A stretch of DNA of 64,000 nt from Scolanthus callimorphus (lineage: Eukaryota > Cnidaria > Anthozoa > Actiniaria > Edwardsiidae): the NCBI GenBank assembly GCA_033964015.1, contig CM066925.1, positions 2,059,199 through 2,123,198 on the forward strand, in the 5' to 3' direction. The notes under the pieces were generated by a model that worked only from the letters and a program-made list of their open reading frames with translations, searched no databases and was not told the DNA's origin. Below, piece by piece: positions 1-12,300 of this stretch (position 1 is its first letter; the number at the start of each line of letters is the position of its first letter). The position numbers and the translations under genes were made by a program.

Positions 1-377
1 TACTCAGTTATGTAGAAAAGACGCTTGAGCTGACTAGACTGATCGGTGCAGGAAATACTTCATTCCCTCAAATATGCTTAAGCCATGCACGAGCTAGAAT
101 TCCACTTTTCTATATTTTACTCATCAACTCCAGGAAAGCAGAGCTTCAAATTGCGCCCGATACAGGCGTAAATACGCCTAAAAATGTTCCTTTTACGCCT
201 AACTTTTTAGACTTAGACGTAAAATAACGACTGTGTTTTCAGTTTCTAAAGTGTTCTACTAGTGGACTTGAACCTAGATTTTTGATGAATTACACCTATC
301 ATGTTGGTACAAGGTATAAATTACGACTATGATAATTTCTTAATTTCGCGCCTTGGAGAGTAAAACATACGTCTTAC

Positions 378-3300
378 CGCAACATCCGTGACGACCATAA
401 CCATGGTCTTCTTGTGCTGGAACTTGCCAACATTTATGGTCCTGGCTGGAAATTAGAGAAAAAAAACTTGCATTATTGTAGATAAGGAAAAATAGTCAGC
501 CTGACACCAGCAACAACTGCTGTAAGCTTTATGAGACTTTTGTAAGGCCACCTGTACGCCACTTGGATGACTAAAATGTATTCACTACAGTCTGAAACCC
601 AATGTTGCTTTTCGTTTATCTTAGAATAATAATATGGTATTTCTATAGCGCTGCTTGTATCTTATCCCATAATTTTTCATTTTTTTTACAAGATGTTACA
701 TTGAATTTGTTATCAAACTTTTTTATTTTACACTGGTTGTGATTTTCAATAACACAACACAGGAATCGCACCGAATTTGCCGCATCTCGTACAAAAGCTG
801 GAATTATTGCAACTCGCGAAGAATCTTCTCGACTGCGACAAAAATCGCAAGTGTAACCGGGCTTTAGACAGGTCGGGCCACATCAGGCCTGAACTTACCT
901 GTTTGGTCAAGCGAGCTGTACACGTATGAACAGTCTATCCCAGCTGACATCAAAAGCTGTATAACAAGAGAGAGAGAGAGAGAGGGAGTGAAAAAGTCAA
1001 CATCAAGGAACAGTTAAAAGCTACTGAATTTTATTGCAAAATCAGCACCGTGGGACAATTTTTCGAGCTGGGGACACCCGAAACCAGTTTCATCACGTAC
1101 TAAGGATTCCAAAAATGTATGTCCCGTGTTCCGGAGGATGCACGTGAACCCCCTCTGGCGACTGGACCACTGCTACTTAAAAGATTATACATTTTTTGTT
1201 TAAGAAAAAATATTGTTTTCCAATGAGAAACAACTTACTTACTTACTTAGGCCCTTAGCTCCAGGTTGGAGCATGGGCCATTGACAAAATTCAACATAAC
1301 TAAAAAGGAAACATAACTAGTGCACCTAAAAACTACTATTTTCAGGTAACATCCATGCTGTAATGCCAGGGGCAAGCGCCTGCGATATAAGTGTTAGGGT
1401 TCAGCGCTAGATCGTCAAAAGAAAATTCCAGTTATGAACTGGCCTGCTATTTCAGTGCATAAACACATGGGATTTGCGTTATAAATTGGACCTAGGGGTC
1501 CCGTCCATCACTTTTTTAACGTGACCAGTACCTCTGACGTCGTAACACTGTGCCGTGTATGAACCATAAGTGAACCATCGAACCATAGTTGGTTTGAACT
1601 CCCGGGAGGCGCCGGTCCAGGGGGGACCGTATAGTGAACTAACACATAGCCTTGTTCTGTTACCACTAGCAATTTCTGCAGAAATCCACCCATGCCACAC
1701 GCATGGGAAGTGTTCGGAAATGGATGGATTTCTGCAGAAATTCCTAGTGGTAATACAACGAGGCTATGTAATACTACCGAAACAGGTAGAGCGTTTATTA
1801 GGCTCGAGAAAAAACACTCGTTTCCAGACAAAAAACATTCACGATTTAGTTTGAATTCCTTTACTGAGGTCAGCGATGCGTGCAACTCAAATATTTTAAT
1901 TTGGAAAATTTCAACTTAAAAAAAAAAAGGCATTTGCTCGTGTTTTCTACTAATTTTATGAGGTAAGAAATGCAAATCAGTGTGTTATTTCCAAATTTGA
2001 ACGATTTTCTGTGGCAGCGACTGAACGCATGATTGATTTCGTGCGAAGGAATGCAATCAGACTCGCCAACGTTTTTTGTCTGGAGACGAGCACTTTTTTT
2101 CGAGCCCGATAAACGCTCTACCTGTTTCGGTAGTAGTTCACTATACAGACTCCCTCTACGCCCTGGGAAGATTCATTCTCTATTTTTTAGGGGTTAAAAT
2201 CGTCGATCTGGTTTTCTCTTTTCGAACGAAAATGGTACCCTGAAGATAATCCGGTATTTTTAGGAGTTCTTTGGACTAAAATGTTACCTTGAAGTACCCC
2301 CCCCCCCCCCCCCGTTTTGAACGGCTTCTTATGCGGTTCAAATCGCAGGGAATCATTCCTGTAACGAAGTGTCCATTGACCGTTAGTACAGCTCTCTGTG
2401 TTGGAGTTCTTACCTCTTTCAGTATTCTACATGATGCTTAGTGGCAGTGAATATTATGGTCTGCTCTGTTGGCTTGATAACATTACGAAGAAGATGCATC
2501 AAGAGTGCTAAAAGAATAAAATATAACAAATCAGAAACATAAAATAACACACCAAAAATACATAACAAATAAATAATAAACAATAACACATCACCTAATT
2601 AGTCTATATAGAGCAGATTTCGTATGAATGTGAAAAGTGCCGCGATAAAGTTGTGCCGTACCGCGACCGTGCCGCGACTACGCAATTTCATTCCGTATCT
2701 ACAGCAGGCAAGGTTCCGTGCCGCGACCGCGACAGTGCCGTGTCGCGGCACTTTTCAGTCGTACGAAATCTGCTCTATACTAGTTATACAATGCTTTCGA
2801 GTGGCATACTGCAGAATATCCCACGCGTCACTTGTATTTCTGGTATACACATGAGCCTTCAGACGAGTATGCATACTAAGAAAATTACAAGTGACAAGTG
2901 GGATATTCTGCAGTATGCCACAATAATTCATTGTATCACTATTTTACACCACGCTACAGAAAATTAAAGGCATCGTTTTACGTAACTGCAGTGCACGGTG
3001 GGAAGGTTGAGTGGAATACCGCCGAATATACAACGCCATTCCTGCGTTCTGATTGGCTGTTTTTATCAGTTGCGTGGTATAAAACAATGTAGATGCCGAA
3101 CTGTTGCCACAAGGATAAAGTTTTTAGTTAGTTTCTGAAAAGTGTTGTGGCCCGCTTGACCAATTAGTAACAATTAGTAAACATTTTATCGTGATGAGTT
3201 CGCTAATTGTCCAGACAGGCCACTAAACCTGTAAAAAAACTAATCAATCCTTGTGGCAATGATTCAGCGTGCAACATTGTAACAAGCAAAGCAAGTTTCA

Positions 3301-6300
3301 TTTCTTTCAACTTTTCCTGGAACAGAAAGGAGTTCTTACCTTGTTTGTCATCAGCACGAACATGGAAAAACGCCAGCTGAAATACAATTAACATGAAGTG
3401 TCAGAAATAATTATACACTTGGCTCCAGGCAAAGTGAAGAAGTAAAACTCTATGACTGAAAATAGCCTTGACATTACGGATGTAAAAGATGTGACATGAC
3501 CATCAGACCTTATGATTGGTGGAGATATCTGATCTATTGACCAATCAGATAACAGCAGATTTCAGATGACTGTTGAAAGTATGCATCCTAGCAAACTGTG
3601 TCAACCATTAGTTTTTTTGCGTGATCCCTTTTTTTTTGCTTTGTGGTGTGTTGTTAATATGTACCATGTGATCAATACTATAAACTAATTATGATTAGAG
3701 ACGAGAAAAAGATTGACGACAAATACACACAAAGCAATACGCCTTTTTCCATTATTCTTTCTCTCATTTTTTCATAATTGAAATTGTAAAATTGCGTACG
3801 TACGTTGTTGTTGTTGTTATTGACGGCTAGTTGGTGAAAACATTTTCTGTATCAAATCAAAACAACCACATAAAATACCAGACACACGAACAACTTAGCT
3901 AGCTAATAAAAGGCTGACAGAAAGAAGTCTCTGCAAGCAGGGTAACCACATCCTGAATATTCCCGGCGTAACCAATCGAACAAATCCGAACAAAAAATCA
4001 ATCGAACTCAATCGAACACCAATCGTTCGATTTGTTCGGCGATCGAACACAATCGAACTCGAGCTTTGCTGTGAGTTCGATTTTCGAACAAAATCGAACA
4101 CCATCAATCGAACAGATTGGATTGTTCGATTTTGTTCGGTGTTAAGTTATGAATAATGTGTGACAGGGAATAGGGGAAAGAGGGGACTCCAAACCTTTGG
4201 GATGGGGATGCTTGCCGTCCATGTTATTTTTAGGGGTTAAAATTGACTCTTTTTACCTTTTGGAGGTAAAAAAAAAGGAAAGGCATTTGTTTACCACATC
4301 ATTTCCGTCTTAAAACATCAGGCAGCATATTTTGGAGTGAAACATTTGTCGACATTTGGTTTATTGCCTTAACATTGTAGCTTAAAACCTCTAGTAGTTC
4401 AGGTGTGTTACAAATCTACACTATATTCGGACTTGTTGGTAATTTTTAGGAGTCAAATCAGCTAAAACCACTCCCAATTTGGTACCTTTAGGGAGACAAA
4501 TCTAAGGATGTTTAACGTTCGATTTCCGAACGTTCGATTTTGTTCGATTGTGAAGATTTTGCTGTGAGTTCGATTGTGTTTGATTGCCGAACAAGTCGAA
4601 AATCAATCGAACGATTGGAAGTCGATTGAGTTCGATTACCGAACGTTTGATTGATTACGCCGGGAATATTCAAGCATAATGTCATGGATAGGATTCCAAA
4701 TTTAATTTGATTGTATGATAAAAATTAGAGGTGAGATGGCCAATAACAGTCCCAACAACATGTTTACTACAATTCAATAACAACACTGCCACTTTATTTT
4801 CTGGTCATTCCAAGCTATGTCTGCAGAGCAGTCTGCTCTAGTCTAGACTGCTAACAGCCCCTACTTTGACGCGTCCCCAGAGTTGCACGCTTCTCTGGCC
4901 GGGATGCACCAAAGTAGGGGTTGCTAGCAGTCTAGCTCTAGTCAAACATGGATCGATTTCCTTCCATCACTCAAGCATTTGGTTTTTGCAAAGAAAAATG
5001 TTTCATCTAACTGATGTATTTTGTCTGTTGTTTGTAATTTGATTTACTCACCTTAAGTTGCTCACTAAGTTTTGAATCAACGTCCAGTCTTACTAACGCT
5101 GGATCTGTCAGACCTGGAAACAAGTTATCACAGAATAAGTGGAAACAGTGGAGTCAGCAGTGGAGTTAGTGGAGTCAGCAGTTTATCAGCAATATTTAAA
5201 AGTGAAATTACACATGCAAAAAACTCAGAATTTTCAATATGGTTTGTTTTGGAAGTTTGTTTGAGCAGGAAACACTACAAATCTACAAAAGCATTAAGGG
5301 AAGACTGGTATGCCAAGTTGTCTTACCAGCAAATCTACATGCTTCATGATCTAGCACCTCTGTAGGAGCTGGCTAAAGATGAGTAGCAGTCAGCAAAAAG
5401 CAGTGGGCTGGATCTCCAAGCATAGAAAATCTATGAATGAGCAATTCCAGAAAATAAAGGTACCCCCCACGGGCGGCATTTGGAAACTCCGATGGGATGG
5501 GGGGTTTAAGAGCTCGGAATTCTGATTGCAAGGGGGGTTTTCGAAGCTGGATTTCTTTAACCTGCCCGGAATTCTATATCATGGGTGGGGGGGGGGGGGG
5601 GGGGGGGGGGTAAACCATTTTGGAAATTCTGGATGCATGGGGGGGTCAAACACTAGTGCCGCCCGTGGGGAGGGTACCTTTATTTTCTGGAATTGCCCAA
5701 TGCTTGGAAATTTAGATTCCTTAATTTAATGTGATCTGTTTTGGTTTGCCTTTGAAGAAGATGTAAAATAACAACACAGTTGTCAGAGGGTCAAAATAAC
5801 AACATAGTGATCATAACAAATATATGACAGTCTTGATGATTGAGGTCTGTTACATACACTGTACTCTGCAGGAAAAACAGGACAAACATACCTGCTTTAG
5901 CAAAATCAACCAGAATTCTTGGCAATGTCGCGGAAAACAACAATGTTTGCCTGAGGAACAGTATAATTAATAATCATTACATGGAACAATATGTAGAATT
6001 CATGGATCCTGCATTCATTGTTCTAGTCCCCCTAAGCTAGTTTTTGTTGCTACCTTAGACCAAAAAGACCAAATGTTTCTTTGACATGGAGCATGGGAAA
6101 GACACTGATGACAGGAAGGTGTTAGAAATTGACTCTGACATATTATTTTCATCAGGAAAAGCTAAGAAATTCCTTAAAAATTTGCTGTTTAATGGACATT
6201 TTACAAATTCCACAGGGAAAAAACTGCACACTGTTTGGTGATTACAGACTCGTACCCGTCGCTAGGTCGTCAAATCAGTCGTCAAATCCTTCCCATAATC

Positions 6301-9300
6301 CCCTGCGTTCCTCGACTTTTCTACTAAGCGACGGGTACGAGTCTGTGGTGATTAATCAATATCTATCTATAACAAAAGCAAAGTTATTGATATTGAAAGG
6401 AAGTACCTTGATTCTGGTAATCGGTGAATAATCTCATGGAGTTGCTCAGCAAATCCCATTTCAAACAACCTGAAAAAAGAATCAAACAATTTTAAATCCA
6501 CTATTGACTTTATTATCTAAATTAGTATTTTTGGGGAGGGGGGACCTTTTGTAGTCAACATAGTCAATGTTGGGGAGAGGGGGGGGGAGGTGCTGCTGGC
6601 TACAGCCCCCCACTTTTCAGCTTTTCCTTTACCTCAGCCCCAACTTTGTTGCCCCCCTCCCACTTTGTGATGGGACCCCTCCCTGAATACTCTATAGGCA
6701 AACAGAAGAGATAGACCATCTATGTATTTCATCACCTGTCAGCCTCGTCAAACACCACATACTCCACAGAAGATAGCTTGAGGTCCATTTCCATGACAAC
6801 ATGTAGAAAACGGCCAGGGGTTGCCACAACACTGTCAAAAACAAAGAAAGAAACACATGTCACATCTGCTGACATGCAATATTCAAATCTCTAAACATGG
6901 TGTGGTCTGAAAGTCTGGAACCAAAAATAAGCAGCAGTCATTATTGGCCCACAATAACTTTGGTCATGTACAAAAGGTTGACAAGGCTGCTAGAATTTTC
7001 TGGGACATTGACCTCCCACCCCACCCAACCTCTCCCCTGGATTTCTGAAATAACAATTCCCACATCCTTACTGACATAGACCAAATCAGCTAACAGTGTT
7101 TACATATTCTTGTTGCCAACCAATTCAGATCATGTGATGATTCCTTTGGGTGTCTCTTGTAATTTCTAATGCGGTTCACAGCCAAACGAACATAATGTAG
7201 ACATAAAAGACAAAAATCAAGTAAACTATTTCTAGCATTTGTTTCAAGTCATGCCAAGCAACTTAATGTGTTAACAGCAATTTGTCTGTAGTTGAATCTA
7301 ATTGCAGGTCAGTAACAGATATCTGCAGTGTCGAGTGCGCTTGCATCAAGATAAAATCTTATCTCCAATGTCTCCAAAAGTCTGCAGGAGATATGCAGAA
7401 AACACATGCCATATCGTTTACACACTAGATTACTTGATAACCCGCTAAGCACACGCTCAAACGTTTTTATCTGCAATGTATGCAATTCGGCTATTTATCC
7501 AGGCGACCAGCAGCAATTCTGCAAGTCTACAGCTATGAACAATACAATGAGAAGTTAAGCTCAACTGCAGGTATGTTTTGGCTTAAATTAAGGCCTGTGA
7601 ACGGCCTGCCATTTTCGTACGGGTGGTTACGGTTGTTACATTTTTCTTACTCAACCAAGTGCACAATAGTCAGTGACAAGTGTATGTGCAGAACTAAAAT
7701 CCACCTAAAGGAATTATTGCATAATCTGAATTGGGCGGCAACAAGATGTCAACACCATTAGCCGATTTGTCTATTAGAATGAACCAGAAACATATAAGTG
7801 AGTTGAAACGTGTAACACATGAATGAATCTGATGTGACAACCTGCGAACAACTCGCGATCACTAAACACCATATTTGGAAAACAATGTCCTTGCGTGCAG
7901 CCAATCAAAATTCAGATGTGACTTTCCACTGCACACGGCAGGCTTCGGTGCTCGTTTTGCAAAGCTACATTCTGATTCATCGATGCTTGCAGATTTTTGG
8001 AGGCCTTACCGGCTTTTCTACGAGATTTCCTGCTGGAAAACCAATGAACTTTGTAAGAAGAACTTCCAAGCTCAACCAAAATGCATAAATTTCTCAGAAG
8101 GAGAAAAATAATTCAGGAATTGAGCATATTTTGCAAAGTTATAACTCACACCACTCAGTTTCGGGACTTCAAGAAAAAGAAGTTGGCCAAGCAGAGTTTT
8201 TATGGCTAGGAACTCTGAGAAACTATTTGAAGAAATAACCAGAACGGGAGAAATGAATATCAACGTCGGCTGGATTCTGTTGATCCAAAAGGAACAAATT
8301 ACACGTAGGAACGAAGGAGAAAACAGCTCGGCTATTTGCAAGGGATCCGTTCTTGAAACAACAAACACAGAAGAAGGGAAATTAGAGTAGTTCTCCAGTG
8401 CTCTTAGTTATAAACTTCAAGATATGTTGTCGTTGATTTGTACTGGAAAATGAGATGTCAAAGAAAGATGGGTGCAGTGAAGTTAACATACATGTCAGGG
8501 TTGGAGTGGATAGCAGCAAATTGGCCATCAAGACTGCAAATAAGAAGACTCATGATATTAGTTAACAATATTTCAAGCTTAAAGTTTCACTGTGAGTTTG
8601 CCATGACATCCATGAGCTAGTAGTGAGCAAGAAGCATGGGGAAAATTCAAACCATATATGTACTACATGAAAGGGAATAATAAATACCCTTCCGTGGGGG
8701 GGAGGGTAATGGATATTTTCTGGAACCACACAATATGTAAAAGGTCACTTCCCTGTACATTAACAATGACTACCTATGCAACAGGGCTAAGAACAGGGTG
8801 CAAACGTTTTTGAATACATGCAGTTATGTACCACTTGCCAGGCTGTCAAAATGTAGATAGCACACTTTTAAGTCCATTTTCTCATAATGAAGACCTCAAG
8901 TGATCAAGACCCTTCGTGTTCAAATTCTGGTACATTTGTTGAATATTTGCTCAGGGTCTCTATTCAAGGCAATTGGTGAATAATTGTAAAAGGCCTACTG
9001 TACAAACCTGTCACCTCCAAGAATAACAGATGATCTCAGTCCTGTAAATCTGCCAAGCTGAGGAATGCGAGCACAAAAACAAGTAAATAAACTCCCTTAT
9101 TTTACTAACTGTTCTGAGCTGTATGTAACAAATGTCAATGTGCAATTCAAGAAAATATATGCACCCAATCATCTGGGGCAGCTGGAAATTCTGAATGGGT
9201 GGGGGTTCTTGAGCTTGGAATTCTGTTTTCGTTGGGAGAGTTTTGGCGGTAAGATTTCTCTTTTCATTCGGGTGAAAATGAGTCAATTTTTAAAATATTG

Positions 9301-12300
9301 TTTAGACTTTTCCTGCTCAATCAACTACAAATAGTATTAACAACAAACAAGACAATGACAATGATTTTTGGCGGTAAGATTTCTCTTTTCATTGGGTGAA
9401 AATGAGTCAATTTTTTAATATTGTTTAGACTTTTCCTGCTCAATCAACTACAAATAGTATTAACAACAAACAAGACAATGACAACACCCCAGTTCATATG
9501 TTATTGAGCAACACAACTTTCATTTCATGTATTAAAGCTTAGAAAAACACTTCTGATAAAAAACAGAGAGCTCTATACTGACAAACATTTTACAGGCTGG
9601 ATGAACAACTTTTATTTGAACATCTGGTTGATGCTGCAGGAAAATTCAATGGCAACAAAATATGATTCATGATATTTGGCATCTGGTTTGGGATTTCAAC
9701 CATTTGTTTGCTTCAATGCATTTTGCTTTCAATTTGGTTTATGTACATGTAGGAAGACATTGGTTGAAGGGAAGGGGTGTCTATTAGCCTGACTAGAACT
9801 CAATGGTATGCATGGGGTATAACAATTTTGGAAATTCTGCTTGCAATGGGGGTTTTGATTTGCCACCTGCAATGGGAATCAGATATTTTCTGGAATTGCC
9901 CAATAAATAGTTTCCAGCATTACCTCTTTAATAAACTTGTGAGTCTGTATGGCCAGTTCCCTGGTCGGTGATAATATTAGTGCTCTAATCCCGACCTACA
10001 GGCAAATGCCACATACTAGTTAGCACTGTTTAATACTAATTCTTTAGATTGGCAGACAGCCCTAAAATTACTTACTTTTGCAGAATGGCCTGTAGTTTCT
10101 CAAACATGGGAATTAGAAAAGCTGCAGTCTTGCCAGAACCTGTAGAACAAATTATTCATTAAGCAATGTGTAGACATCAAATGCATGCACTCCTTGTCCC
10201 AACTCAAATTGGCTGATTGCAATTTTTCCACATGTGGGGATGGTCCTCTGAATGGTTAGTCAAATTTGAGGGAAGAGGTCTTCCAGAGTGAGGTTGTCGA
10301 CCCTGTACTCTGGGAACCAGAGTCTCCAGCTTCACTCAAAAAAATGACGAGCAAAGCATGGAGCCTCTGCCCAGGAGGATGGATGATCACATCTGCTGGT
10401 TCAGATTTTGAACCTGACAGCTGGTCAACTCATCCTTAGAAGGACTGTTTGATGTGACTGACGTTTCGACAACAACCTGAGCAGAAGTCATCTTCAGAGT
10501 CAAGTGAAGCTAGGATAGTCAGATGTGGTTTTATACTACAACATTATGTAACATAATAAGCTGTGTTAGCTTATTACATGATGTGGCAGTGGCAGATCCA
10601 GGATTTGCAAAGGGGGGTTCTGGTTCTTTTGTCACTCCTTTGTAGGCTGATACAAGTTTCAAAATTCTAGTCGCATTTTCAAAAATGTTGCTGTTCATAT
10701 TGCAAGAGTTTTACGCATTTTTGTAACAACAAATTTTGAATCAACAGTTAAACAGTGTGCACAAGTGGTTTGGGAGTTTTTATCATTGTGAGTGTTGAAA
10801 CGGTTTATAATGTTGTACTCAAGTGTACCCATTAATACCATCCAATCAGAATTGAAGACACTCTGTCATGTTTGATAAATGGAACTTACCTGTCCTTGCC
10901 ATAGCTACAACATCTTTACCATCCAAGATAACAGGGATAGTCTAAACAGAAGTTACACAAAAAGTGTCAAACAACAAAGAATACAGGAGTTGTCTGCTGT
11001 TGGTCTTGTTTGGTGCTGTCAGACTAACCTTTCTCTGTATAGGAGTAGGAACCTTGTAGCCTTTTTCATGACACCTTTAAAAACAGTAAAGTTGAGCCCT
11101 GTGGAACAAAACCACTATTTTTATCAATCCAGTTACATAACAAACAGAAACAGTGAATATAACACAAACACTCAGTAACAGAAACAGTGAATATACAGCC
11201 GATTGCGTTTGAGCGTTTTACCCTAGCAGTTCGCACGTTACGTTTGAACGTTTGAAAGTTGCGTTGTGAGACAAAAAGACGGACGTTTCCAAGGGCAACC
11301 GCCATGTGTATTTTTCACTGACCAATCAGAGAGGACAGAACTCTTTGGTTCGCCACAGAAACGTCTCGTTTCATCCTAGAAACACAACTTTCAAACGTTC
11401 AAACATAACATGCGAACTGTAGGGTAAAACGCTCAAACGCAATCGGCTGTAAAAGAAACAGTCAATATTTTGTTGGCAGCTAGCAACCAGGCTAATACTT
11501 TTTGATGGCAGGACCAAGTTAAACATGTACAGATTGGGTTATTCCTGACATAGGCTGAAAATGTGACATTTTTTTCTTTTTCTTTCTTTCTCATATTCTA
11601 GATCAATACATTATCATGTATCAGAACAATATCATGCATAACAGACTAATATCATGTATTTACCCATAGACTGGAAACCCCCAGACTTTTTCTTTTTCTT
11701 GTTCTGTTGAGTAACAAGTTTTCGTGTGTCAATCTCTCCCCCTTCATTTTCATCAGACTCCTCTTCAACATCTTCAACCTGCTTGACATCACTTCCAACC
11801 TGAAAAAAAAAACAGGAGTAACCAATCGATGAAATCAATAATCGATAAAAATCAATATCAATCGGCATCAATTATTATCAATCCATCGATTGATACTGAA
11901 AATCAATGATCAATCGATGTTGGTTATCTGTGTGACCCTTGTTGATTGATATTGGAAATCAATACCAATCAATGAATTAGCTGTTGATTGAAATTGATTC
12001 CCCATTTCTTTCTGGTACATATTTTTCACCAATGCATACCTCAAATGAGCACTCATGGTACCCATTCGCAAATATGTTGTAAATAGTCAATTTACTTCAT
12101 CAGTGTTTTTATAGCAGCCATGTCACTGGCTATAGACTGCTTGTAGCCCCATCTTCTGCGAATGTCCGTAAATCAAGGGAAATGTGTGGGTTTTTTTTAA
12201 ACCGCGGCCTGTTTTCCCTCAGTCTTGACAAATGCCGACTAAATCAACCTCCACTTCCCGTAACAGTGGGATAATATAAACTTGTCTCCTACCTTGGAAT

